Shown here: positions 14,772-22,629 of the stretch, piece by piece
Layout: each line of letters begins with the position of its first letter
How positions within the stretch are numbered: the stretch's first letter is position 1
Source of the DNA: Pseudomonadota bacterium
GTDB lineage: Bacteria > Pseudomonadota > Gammaproteobacteria > Xanthomonadales > Xanthomonadaceae
Assembly: GCA_018242445.1 (NCBI GenBank)
Contig: JAFEBW010000039.1
Location: 1-64,000, forward strand
Direction of reading: 5' to 3'
DNA length: 64,000 nt
Translations under genes and position numbers: made by a program
Notes under the pieces: generated by a model
What the model saw: the letters and a program-made list of their open reading frames with translations, nothing else
Database searches by the model: none
What the model was told of the DNA's origin: nothing

Positions 14772-16597
14772 AGGTCGAAAGCCTCCCCGTCGCCGTCCAG
14801 TCGCGCCACTTCCTCCCCATTCGCGCCATTCGCGCCACACTCTGAGAGTGGCGCGAATGGCGCGACTGTGGCGCCACTGTCTGCCAGCGACCAGGTTGCC
14901 GGCATGCCGAAACCAGCGCGTTGTGACGTCACCCCTGCCCGACGCATTGCCCGTTGCAGCGTCCGCCACGCGAAGCCCTCATTCTCGCCGTGGCGCTTCA
15001 CGTCTTTCACTTGTACCGGGCCAGCCTTCAGTAGTTCATGCAGCCAGCGCACCGCGTCCCGTCCCTCGCCGCCGTCATCGTCTACTTGCTCGGCCTCGGC
15101 CAGCAGTTCCCTTGCGGTGCCGTGGATCGCTTCACCCCACAGCACGCTCGATGCCTCGATGCCCTCATAGCCGGGCAATGCGCCCTGTTGCAGGTCATAG
15201 ACGAAGCCGCCGCCGTCCGGGCCGATATTTGACTTCGCCCGCAGCATCACGCGGCGCTCGGGTTGTTCGTCTTTCGCTTCCTGCTTGGCCGTCACCATGA
15301 CAAGCCGCGCCAGTGCGCCGAACGCCAGCGAGCCGGTGATGCGTTCCACGGGATCGCGTCCGCTGGTGCCCTTGCTGAAATGGGTCACGCCCAGCAGCGC
15401 ACACCGAAGCTGGCCGGCAAGGTCAACCAGCGGTTGCAGTCCGCGCCGTACCTCGGCGTTCTTGTGACTGTCACCAGATACTGCCGACACAATCGGATCA
15501 ATCACGATCAGGCGAACGTCGGGGATCGCCACCAGCGCCAGCCGCAGCGCGTCCATGTCGCAGGCCGGATCGAACGGGTAACGGTCGGCGCCTTCCTTCA
15601 CCCCCTCCACCATGTGGACGTGCGCCATGTCGGCGCCAGCCGCCCGCAAGCGCGGGTTCAAGGTGTCGGCCACGTCATCCTCGCCAGACCAAAACACCAC
15701 GCTGCCGCGCTGCGCTCGCGTACCGTCCGGCCAGCGTCCGCCGCAGGTGACGCAAGCCGCCAGCGCCGCCGCAATCGTGGTCTTTCCGGTGCCGGGCGCG
15801 CCGCCGATCAGGTGCAGCTTGCCCGCCGCCAGCCAGCCCGGCCACAACCAATCGACGGCCACGGGTTGCACAGCATCGCCACGGGTCAGGATCACGCGCG
15901 GCATGACGTCTACCGGCTCGGCTGGCGCGATGCGCGGCAGCGCCAGCACGTCCGCCGCCGTAGCGTTCGGGTGCGCCGCCAGCCAGTCCACGCAATCGCC
16001 CTTCGCGGGCAGGTTCAACCTATCCACGTCCACCAGCTCGACGGTGCAGCCGATGGCGTGCAGCTTGGCCGCGACGGCAGTCATGTGGTTGGTGCCGGGC
16101 TTGTCGTTGTCCGGCCACAGCAACGCGGTATGCGCCTCGCCGCGCCAGTCGCTATGGTCGGCCTGCCCAGCGCCGCCGAGACTCGCCACGGCGGGCAATC
16201 CGAGTTTCGCCAGCGCATCCGCGCACGCCTCACCCTCGACGTAGATCACGGGCAAGGTGTCCACCAGCGGATATGGCGGACGGTACAGCGGCCATCCGTG
16301 CGCGGGCCTGGCTGGCGCTTTGGCAACGTAGTGCGTGCCGTCGCGGTGCATCTGCCGGACGATCTTGCCTTTGCCGTCGCACTGGTGACGCTGGCGCAGT
16401 GCATCGCGTTCGGCGTCGGCCAGGTCTGCCCAGCCCGGATGTTTGAGCCGCACCACGCGCAGCAGTTCGGCGCCGTCGCTGGTGTTGTAGCGGTGCAGTC
16501 CGGCCAGCTTGAAGCCGGCACTCAGTGCGCCAGCGAACAGCCGATGCACCGCATCGCGCGCCGCCTCGGGTTCATGGGGTCGCATCATCGCGTTCAT
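14768..16597 (-). CDS. TOPRIM-helicase replication protein (AAA_25/RepA-like)
   Basis: 609 residues. An N-terminal region is followed by a TOPRIM domain with E121 (VEGEACADAL) and D163-x-D165 (WPDNDKPG). A RecA-fold ATPase has Walker A GGAPGTGKTT at 265-274, Walker B VRLIVIDPI near 358, and a THFSKG sensor-like segment. A winged-helix-like tail carries a low-complexity SGATVAPFAPLSECGANGAN region whose DNA contains a short inverted repeat. This architecture is typical of satellite and phage primase-helicases and should drive element replication. The zinc-binding CHC2 part of the primase is encoded separately at 17163-17570. The start MNAMM duplicates that of the preceding gene. Overlaps of 4 bp on both sides. 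Confidence 0.88.
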   Translation of the reverse strand: MNAMMRPHEPEAARDAVHRLFAGALSAGFKLAGLHRYNTSDGAELLRVVRLKHPGWADLADAERDALRQRHQCDGKGKIVRQMHRDGTHYVAKAPARPAHGWPLYRPPYPLVDTLPVIYVEGEACADALAKLGLPAVASLGGAGQADHSDWRGEAHTALLWPDNDKPGTNHMTAVAAKLHAIGCTVELVDVDRLNLPAKGDCVDWLAAHPNATAADVLALPRIAPAEPVDVMPRVILTRGDAVQPVAVDWLWPGWLAAGKLHLIGGAPGTGKTTIAAALAACVTCGGRWPDGTRAQRGSVVFWSGEDDVADTLNPRLRAAGADMAHVHMVEGVKEGADRYPFDPACDMDALRLALVAIPDVRLIVIDPIVSAVSGDSHKNAEVRRGLQPLVDLAGQLRCALLGVTHFSKGTSGRDPVERITGSLAFGALARLVMVTAKQEAKDEQPERRVMLRAKSNIGPDGGGFVYDLQQGALPGYEGIEASSVLWGEAIHGTARELLAEAEQVDDDGGEGRDAVRWLHELLKAGPVQVKDVKRHGENEGFAWRTLQRAMRRAGVTSQRAGFGMPATWSLADSGATVAPFAPLSECGANGANGEEVARLDGDGEAFDL

Positions 16598-17166
16598 GCG
16601 GCGCCCTCCGTGGTCACGCTCATGGTCGCCACCACGCGCACGCGCGGCGCAATCACTTCCTGCTCATTGCGTTCGAGCTTCAGCACTACCCGCGACTTAT
16701 GCACGCGCCCGGTCAGGATCAGCGGCATGTATCCGGGCCGTACATAGCGCACAAACTTCGTCACGAAGTTCAAGGCCACGTCACGGGATAACGTCCAACT
16801 CAAGCCCAACCGATTGAAGTCATAGCAGCCGCGAAACACGGTCAGCATGTCCGGCAAGTCACCCCATGCCGCGCGTTCCTTGGCATCCATCATCAGGTTC
16901 AACTCGTTGCGGCTGGCGCTGCGGAAGATGCGCGCAAATTGTTTGCGGTAGATGCCGACGTTGTCGCAGTCCACCCATGCCTCTCCGCATCGCGTGAACC
17001 ATTCCGTATCCGGCATGACGTCCGGTCTGTCGTAGATCCGCAACAACGCCTCAGCACGGGTATAGCTGCCGGCAAATTGCAGCGCAGTCAGCAAGGGGTC
17101 GCGGTCGGGGAATGAAGCGATTGCAGCCGCGATGCCTGCACGTTCGCTTTCCATCATCGCGTTCAT
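16594..17166 (-). CDS. Putative ADP-ribosyltransferase-fold protein
   Basis: 190 residues of unproven function. The C-terminal half carries an arrangement like R-S-E class ADP-ribosyltransferases: R112 in VFRGCYD, S123-W-T125 in GLSWTLSRDVALNFV, and an E168-x-E170 pair in ERNEQEVI near the end of the fold. Spacing fits a small ART domain. The N-terminal part (1-60) is helical. It lies between the CHC2 primase module and the helicase, overlapping both by 4 bp, so it is made together with the replication proteins. Target unknown; it could modify a host or helper-phage protein. Relationship to ARTs is inferred from motifs only. Confidence 0.6.
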   Translation of the reverse strand: MNAMMESERAGIAAAIASFPDRDPLLTALQFAGSYTRAEALLRIYDRPDVMPDTEWFTRCGEAWVDCDNVGIYRKQFARIFRSASRNELNLMMDAKERAAWGDLPDMLTVFRGCYDFNRLGLSWTLSRDVALNFVTKFVRYVRPGYMPLILTGRVHKSRVVLKLERNEQEVIAPRVRVVATMSVTTEGAA

Positions 17167-17570
17167 GCGCGCACCCCCATGCCCAGCAGGTCGCGCACCG
17201 CTTCCTTGAACGGCAGTCCGGTGCGGGCCATGTGGAACGCCAGCACGTCGCGGCCTTTGGCACCGCAGGTGTGACAGCGGTACGCGCCGCCCTCGACGAT
17301 ATGCACACTTAGCGACGGGTGATGATCGTCATGGAACGGGCACAGTGCCGACGCCCAGCCCGATCCGTTCGGCGGGGTCAGCTTGTCCAGGTGTTGCGAG
17401 TAGTACGCGAGCGGATCAGGCAGCCGGCGCTTCCAGTCACGCGGCAGGTACGCGCTGGCGCGGTTGCCGTACAATTGCCGGCAGGCGTCCAGGTATTGCG
17501 GATTGCCTTTGCGCTCGAATCCGGCCCCGCCTCGCACGCGGGGCTTTTCGTTTCTGGTGACGTGATTCAT
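17163..17570 (-). CDS. CHC2 zinc-finger primase module
   Basis: A 135-residue stand-alone DnaG-type zinc-binding domain: ligands C77, H80, C99 and C102 in SALCPFHDDHHPSLSVH and GAYRCHTCGAKG, then DVLAFHMARTGLPFKEAV as in bacterial primases. No TOPRIM follows here; the TOPRIM is in the helicase gene two genes downstream, so the primase is split around the ART-like gene. The ATG at 17570 overlaps the stop of the small membrane-protein gene (ATGA) and is preferred over upstream starts. Confidence 0.85.
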   Translation of the reverse strand: MNHVTRNEKPRVRGGAGFERKGNPQYLDACRQLYGNRASAYLPRDWKRRLPDPLAYYSQHLDKLTPPNGSGWASALCPFHDDHHPSLSVHIVEGGAYRCHTCGAKGRDVLAFHMARTGLPFKEAVRDLLGMGVRA

Positions 17571-17701
17571 TCGCGCACCCCTAGCTTTCGCAGCACGCTC
17601 CGCGCGCCTTCCAGCGCCAGCAGCGGGCAGCAGGCCAGTGCGGCCACGGAGTAGACGATGGCAGTCACTACGGCATCGGTGACGCGGTGCAGGCGGATCA
17701 C
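17567..17701 (-). CDS. Small membrane protein, 44 aa, GTG start
   Basis: A short frame starting with GTG that overlaps the alpA stop (GTGA) and whose own stop overlaps the CHC2 start (ATGA). The product has one central hydrophobic segment (AVVTAIVYSVAALACCPLLA) followed by a basic tail, so probably a single-pass inner-membrane peptide. The double coupling is the main evidence that it is real. Confidence 0.55.
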   Translation of the reverse strand: MIRLHRVTDAVVTAIVYSVAALACCPLLALEGARSVLRKLGVRE

Positions 17702-17937
17702 GCTGCACCGCCTTGCGAGCCGGCATCGATCAGTGCCCGGATATCCTCGACGCGCCATGCGGTAGTACGCGGCCCCAGCTTTACCGGCTTGGGGAATCGT
17801 CCGGTGCGGACGCCATCCCACCACGTCGTGGCGCTTACCGGGTAGATCGGAGTAATGCCCGGATCATCGTTCGCGGGCTTCCGGCCAATGATCTGCGCGA
17901 GCCGCAGAAAGCCGGTTTCGGGGAGTGTTGCAGCCAT
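17698..17937 (-). CDS. alpA: AlpA-family / excisionase-like DNA-binding regulator
   Basis: A 79-residue protein with the AlpA/MerR-type winged-helix pattern: LPETGFLRLAQIIG, YPVSATTWWDGVRTGRFPKPV and LGPRTTAWRVEDIRALI. AlpA-like proteins activate or repress integrase and excision genes in satellites and P4-type islands. The ATG at 17937 is preferred because family members start here and a GAAGG motif precedes it; an ATG at 17976 would add 13 residues. It is the first gene of the replication operon. A palindromic sequence lies about 100 bp upstream. Confidence 0.8.
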   Translation of the reverse strand: MAATLPETGFLRLAQIIGRKPANDDPGITPIYPVSATTWWDGVRTGRFPKPVKLGPRTTAWRVEDIRALIDAGSQGGAA

Positions 17938-18037
17938 GCCGTACACCTTCGCCCGTCGCCGGGCTTCGTTGAACATGGCACCTGATTATTCGCATATCGC
18001 CCGGCCCGTCACGGATATTCGGACGCTGGCCGCGGCG

Positions 18038-18065
18038 CGAATCGTCGCCGCTCCCGGACGATTCG
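18038..18065. promoter_or_regulatory. Inverted repeat upstream of alpA, candidate operator
   Basis: CGAATCGTC at 18038-18046 faces GACGATTCG at 18057-18065 across 10 bp (one helical turn between half-sites). A third half-site, CGAATCGTC, is at 18082-18090 inside the 3' end of the next gene. It is a likely regulator-binding region for the alpA operon. Confidence 0.55.
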
Positions 18066-18075
18066 ACGCGGAAAG

Positions 18076-19101
18076 TCAGGCCGAATCGTCCACTGCCCGG
18101 ATCAACGCTTGCCGCACACCGTCGGCGGTTACCGCTTTGACCGGATCATTCAGCACGACGTCTGCTACTCCGGCCATTGCCGCATAGATGGCTGGCGACC
18201 ACTCCAAAGCAGGCATGGCCTCTCGCAGCAGCTTGGCGAAAGCTCGAATATATGCCGCCGTCGGCGTACTTTTGCGGCTCGCGATGGCAGCGCCGATCGC
18301 TCCATGTTCTTGCGGCCTCCAGTCATCAGCTGCACCCGCCACGGTGTCCAGCAACGCGGGAAGCCCCGGCGCTTTCTCCCATGCGTAGCGCAGCAGATTC
18401 CGCGCTTCCTGCTTTGGGTCGTGTGTTACGGCATCGCCAGGGTTCATGGTACGGATTACAACCACCAACGCATCGGGGTTGTCGCGCTGTACCTGCTCGG
18501 CGTCTTCTTCCGTGGCCGTCATCACGCGCCGTGGTGCTGGTGCTTCATCATCCGCTTTAGCGTCAGCTTCGCGTGCCGGTGTCGTCCCGGTGATTGCGTC
18601 GCGCACCATGGGCCAGATGTGCAGGTTGTGGTCGCCGAGTTCGTGATTGTCCGTCGCATCCAATAGCGTGCGGATGGAGTAAAACTCAGGCGGGGCTAAG
18701 CCGCCGCCGACCTTCCCCGCTTCATCCAACAATTTCGCAAGGTTCCTTGCCGCCTCAGCGATCTTGGGGGCTATGGTCTTGGCCTGCTTTATCCGCTCAC
18801 GGAATGGTGCGTAGTTCAGATTTGCGTTCCATGCGGAACGGAGAAAATCACCGTACTGGTCATCGACCACGAACACTTTCCCAAGCTCTGCGTACACGAC
18901 GCGCATCCGCGTCGCGTCGTGCGCGAACCGCAGCAGGCAGGCTTGTTCCTGCTCCAGACTCGCCAACGCTTCGGACGCTGCGCCAGCTTGGCGATACTGG
19001 GTCACGAATGCATTCACGCCCCGCCATCCGTTCCCGTCGCCCTCCAGCGTTCGGCGGATGTAGGCTCGCGCCCCGGCAGGGACGTAGGCAGGAAATTCCA
19101 T
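18076..19101 (-). CDS. Hypothetical integrase-adjacent protein, 341 aa
   Basis: Unrecognised. A soluble, mainly helical protein with an N-terminal YVPAGARAYIRRTLEGDGNG, a long central helix (FRERIKQAKTIAPKIAEAAR) and a charged linker near 180-200 (EADAKADDEAPAPRR). A C-terminal helical domain follows (AIYAAMAGVADVVLND). Similar proteins often sit next to DUF4102 integrases in xanthomonad and burkholderial islands. It lies 93 bp after int and upstream of the alpA control region, so it may be transcribed with int rather than with the replication genes. Confidence 0.75.
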   Translation of the reverse strand: MEFPAYVPAGARAYIRRTLEGDGNGWRGVNAFVTQYRQAGAASEALASLEQEQACLLRFAHDATRMRVVYAELGKVFVVDDQYGDFLRSAWNANLNYAPFRERIKQAKTIAPKIAEAARNLAKLLDEAGKVGGGLAPPEFYSIRTLLDATDNHELGDHNLHIWPMVRDAITGTTPAREADAKADDEAPAPRRVMTATEEDAEQVQRDNPDALVVVIRTMNPGDAVTHDPKQEARNLLRYAWEKAPGLPALLDTVAGAADDWRPQEHGAIGAAIASRKSTPTAAYIRAFAKLLREAMPALEWSPAIYAAMAGVADVVLNDPVKAVTADGVRQALIRAVDDSA

Positions 19102-19194
19102 CTGCGCACACCTCTGCGCCCTTCAAAGGGAGCCGCGCCAGCCGGGGAAGGTGCCCGGTTTTCGGATGGCCGTCCTAGGCGCGACGTGAAGGTG

Positions 19195-20406
19195 TCAGCT
19201 TACCTTGCGCTTGAACGGCACCACGGTGCCAGCGACGCGCAGCGCGTCCAAATAGTCCGCCCAGCCGGCCATCATCTTGCGGCGCTCGGGCAGAAAGGCC
19301 GTGCGGTTGTACGCGCGCCCGTTCGGGTCTTTCACGGCATGCGCTAGCTGGTGCTCGATGTAGTCCACGCGGTAGCCCAGCACTTCATCAAGGATCGTGC
19401 GCGCCGTCGCGCGGAAACCGTGCGCGGTCATCGCATCGGTGCCGTAGCCCATGCGGCGTAGCGCGGCATTGATCGCGTTGTTGCTCATGGGCCGACGTGG
19501 CGAACGGCCACCCGGAAAGACGTACTGCCCGCGTCCGGTCAGCGGTTGCAGGTCGCGCAGGATCGCCACGGCTTGCGGCGCCAGCGGGACTAGGTGCGGC
19601 TGGCGCATCTTCATCTTGCCGGCGGGGATGTTCCACTCGCCTGCATCCATGTCGATCTCGGCCCACTCGGCATGGCGCAGTTCGCCGGGGCGTACAAACA
19701 GCAGCGCCGACAGCTTCAAGGCCGCGCGCGTGGTCAGGTCACCCGAATAGCCTTCGATAGCGCGCAGCAGCCCGCCCAGCTCGGCGGGGTCGGTGATGGC
19801 CGCGTGGTGGCGCTCCGGTGGCGTGGTCAGCGCGCCTTTCAGGTCGGCCACGGGGTTTCGTTCGGCGCGTCCGGTGGCGATGGCGTAGCGCATGACCTGC
19901 CCGCAGGTTTGCATGACGCGGTGCGCAGACTCCAAAGCGCCGCGCGATTCCATCCGCCGCCCTACCGTCAAAAACTCCGGTGCAGTCAGTTCTGCCACGG
20001 GACGGGCGCCGATGTAGGGATAGACGTCGTTGCCCATCCACGCATCGACCTTCACCCGGTAATGCTCCACCCATGTTTGCTTTGCCAGCCACTCGCGCGC
20101 GATCACCTCGAAGCTATTGGCCGCGCGCTCCGTGCCCGCCGCTTTCTCGGCCTTGCGCTGCGCGCCGGGATCGATGCCTGCCGCCAGCAGCTTGCGGGCT
20201 TTGTCGCGCTTGTCTTTGGCATCGGCTAGGCCGATTGCCGGATAGATGCCCAACGCAAGCCGCCGTTCCTTGCCGTTGAATCGGTACTTCAAGCGCCACA
20301 GCTTGCCGCCGGCTGGCGAGACTTCCAGGTACAGGCCGCCGCCTTCAAACATGCGTTGCGGCTTGCTGGCGGGCTTGGTCTTGCGAATTGCGGTATCGGT
20401 GAGCAT
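19195..20406 (-). CDS. int: P4-type tyrosine integrase
   Basis: Site-specific recombinase of 403 residues: an N-terminal DUF4102 arm-binding domain (1-90, SPAGGKLWRLKYRFNGKERR), a core-binding SAM-like domain (about 98-190) and a catalytic domain. The catalytic residues are R239 (VRPGEL), H329-x-x-R332 (AHGFRATA), H356 (QLAH) and nucleophile Y366 (RAYNRT). All are present. It lies next to the ssrA 3' end, its probable target. The ATG at 20406 matches the family start MLTDTAIRKTKP; an ATG at 20430 would add MPPIEDAP. Both candidate starts lie within ATGCCCCC motifs, so binding of integrase to its arm sites could repress its own gene. Confidence 0.93.
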   Translation of the reverse strand: MLTDTAIRKTKPASKPQRMFEGGGLYLEVSPAGGKLWRLKYRFNGKERRLALGIYPAIGLADAKDKRDKARKLLAAGIDPGAQRKAEKAAGTERAANSFEVIAREWLAKQTWVEHYRVKVDAWMGNDVYPYIGARPVAELTAPEFLTVGRRMESRGALESAHRVMQTCGQVMRYAIATGRAERNPVADLKGALTTPPERHHAAITDPAELGGLLRAIEGYSGDLTTRAALKLSALLFVRPGELRHAEWAEIDMDAGEWNIPAGKMKMRQPHLVPLAPQAVAILRDLQPLTGRGQYVFPGGRSPRRPMSNNAINAALRRMGYGTDAMTAHGFRATARTILDEVLGYRVDYIEHQLAHAVKDPNGRAYNRTAFLPERRKMMAGWADYLDALRVAGTVVPFKRKVS

Positions 20407-20501
20407 GGGGGCATCCTCGATTGGGGGCATCGTGGTTTCTGAAATGCCCCGACTTCCCCAATCATGCCCCCAGAAAGGGCCGGATTGCAACGGATGCCCC
20501 C
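20407..20501. promoter_or_regulatory. Cluster of ATGCCCCC motifs, candidate integrase arm sites (right end)
   Basis: Complement orientation at 20407-20414 and 20423-20430, and direct copies at 20464-20471 and 20494-20501, with a 7/8 copy at 20444. With the two left-end copies this makes at least six exact octamers confined to the two ends of the element. They overlap the integrase leader and start codons. Confidence 0.55.
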
Positions 20502-20514
20502 GGACGGTATCAGA

Positions 20515-20561
20515 CAAAGAAAAGGCCGGAAGCCTTGGTATTGCTGGGCTTATCGGCCTTT
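20515..20561 (-). terminator. Hairpin terminator downstream of ssrA, probably element-supplied
   Basis: On the minus strand AAAGGCC / GGCCTTT with an inner AAGCC / GGCTT stem, followed by TTTTCTTTG. It follows the ssrA 3' end by 25 bp and would replace the native terminator displaced to 12425-12452. Confidence 0.6.
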
Positions 20562-20585
20562 ATCGCACGTCCTTGGACGGCTTAT

Positions 20586-20938
<353 letters not shown>

Positions 20939-21026
20939 GATTCGGATCGGATCGCGTTGCAGCGTCTGATGCGAGCAGTGTAGGGGCGCCCTGCCCGCAT
21001 CACAAGGCCATGCAAGCTTGCGCTGT

Positions 21027-22544
21027 TCAGGTTGCCGCCGGTTCCAGCAGGCGCGCACGCATGGCGTCGGCCGCGGCGGCATCCAGCGGCGCATCCCAGT
21101 CGCCGAGCATGGCCAGGTACAGCAGCTTCTCGAACTCCGGGGCGAAGCGACGGATCACCGCGTCGGGGTCGGGGATGAGGCGGGCATCGCCGATCAGGCC
21201 GAAGTGGACGTGGTTCTCGTAGCTCAGGATGCTGATGCCCACGCCGATGCCGCCGGTCTGCGGCACCCAGAACATCATTTCGCGCATCTTCTGCCCGGCC
21301 ATGTACAGCGGCATCGTCGGGCCAGGCACGTTGGTCGCCACCGCGGTGGCCTTGCGGCTGAACAGCTCCAGCGCCAGTCGCTGGATGCCGACCGGCGCCA
21401 TGCCCAGCGCGGCGAGCAGGCCGAAGGAGACGATCGCCTGCCGCGAGTTCTTCAGCTCGTGCATGTGCGCGGCCACCTGCTCCAGCCGCCGCGCCGGGCT
21501 TTCCTCGCCGACCGGCAGTTCGAGGAACACCAAGCCGAAATGGTTGCCGAGCTTCTTCGCATGCTTGAGCGGGCGCAGGTTGACCGGCACGGTGGCGCGC
21601 AGGCTGAGGCCGTCGATGGCTTCGCCGCGGTCGAGCAGGTAGCTGCGCAGGGCGCCGGCCGCCGAGGCCATCAGCACGTCGTTGACGGTGCAGCAGAAGG
21701 CGCGGCTGACGGCCTTGACCTCGTCCAGATCCAGCGGCTCGGCCCAGGCCACGCGCTTGCTCACGCCCAGACGGCCCTTGAGGATGGTCGGCGGGTCGTC
21801 GGGCAGCACCACCGCGTTGGCCAGTTCGCGGGCGATCTGTTTGCCCTCGTGGGCCAGCACCGCGGCCAGCGAGGGATCCTCGTACAGCTTGGTGCCCATC
21901 TGCACGCCCTTGGCGAGCATCTTCTCGCCCATCTTCCGGTAGCGCTCGATGCTGCCCACCGCTTCGCGCGGCTTGCCTTCGTGCAGCCAATCGGCGGATG
22001 CCCGGTCGTTCGCGACGGGCTCGGCGCTGGTGTCGGTCAGCGACAGCAGCACCTGCACCAGCGCGATACCATCGGCATAGCAGTGATGGATGCGCGCAAC
22101 CAGCGCGCTGCCGCCGTGATAGCTCTCCACCAGATGGAATTGCCACAGCGGCTTGGTTTGATCCAGCGGGGTGGATGCGAGGTTGCTGACGAAGCGCTCG
22201 AGCTCGCGCTTGCCGGCGCGCCCCGGCAGGGCGGTCAGGCGCACGTGCCAGTCGAGTTCGAAGTCGCCATCGTCTTCCCACGTCGCCCCGGCCGGGCCGT
22301 CCACCGCCTTCTGGCGGAAACGCGGCCAGGCGAGGAAACGCTCGCCGATCACTTTGCGCAGGCGCTCGATCGACATCGGCGTGGCGAACATCAGCACGCC
22401 GGTGATCATCATCAGGTTGGTGGGTTTTTCCATCCGCAGCCATGCGGTGTCCACCCGCGACATCGGCTCGCGGCGCAGCTTGCGCGCGGCCGATTGCGGA
22501 TCGGGCCGCGCCTGGGAATGCGGCTTTGCGGATTTCTTCGCCAT
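21027..22544 (-). CDS. Wax ester synthase / acyl-CoA:diacylglycerol acyltransferase-like protein
   Basis: A 505-residue WS/DGAT family protein. These enzymes esterify fatty alcohols or diacylglycerol with acyl-CoA at the membrane/lipid interface. The catalytic motif HHCYADG (HHxxxDG) is at 153-159. Other family landmarks are the N-terminal PMSRVDTAWLRME, the NDVLMASAAGALR segment, NVPGPTMPLY and the C-terminal SYENHVHFGLIGD. Full length. The ATG at 22544 has an AGGAGG site. Such genes mark storage of wax esters or triacylglycerols in actinobacteria and some marine gammaproteobacteria; the actual product here cannot be predicted. It is single-gene, upstream of ssrA on the same strand. Confidence 0.9.
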   Translation of the reverse strand: MAKKSAKPHSQARPDPQSAARKLRREPMSRVDTAWLRMEKPTNLMMITGVLMFATPMSIERLRKVIGERFLAWPRFRQKAVDGPAGATWEDDGDFELDWHVRLTALPGRAGKRELERFVSNLASTPLDQTKPLWQFHLVESYHGGSALVARIHHCYADGIALVQVLLSLTDTSAEPVANDRASADWLHEGKPREAVGSIERYRKMGEKMLAKGVQMGTKLYEDPSLAAVLAHEGKQIARELANAVVLPDDPPTILKGRLGVSKRVAWAEPLDLDEVKAVSRAFCCTVNDVLMASAAGALRSYLLDRGEAIDGLSLRATVPVNLRPLKHAKKLGNHFGLVFLELPVGEESPARRLEQVAAHMHELKNSRQAIVSFGLLAALGMAPVGIQRLALELFSRKATAVATNVPGPTMPLYMAGQKMREMMFWVPQTGGIGVGISILSYENHVHFGLIGDARLIPDPDAVIRRFAPEFEKLLYLAMLGDWDAPLDAAAADAMRARLLEPAAT

Positions 22545-22629
22545 CGTGCGGCCTCCTGACCTGCGGGGCAGTGAAGCATGCGCGGCGAGGCAGCGCAACG
22601 GCAGGTCGGGGTGTGCGCCGCCTCGTCGA

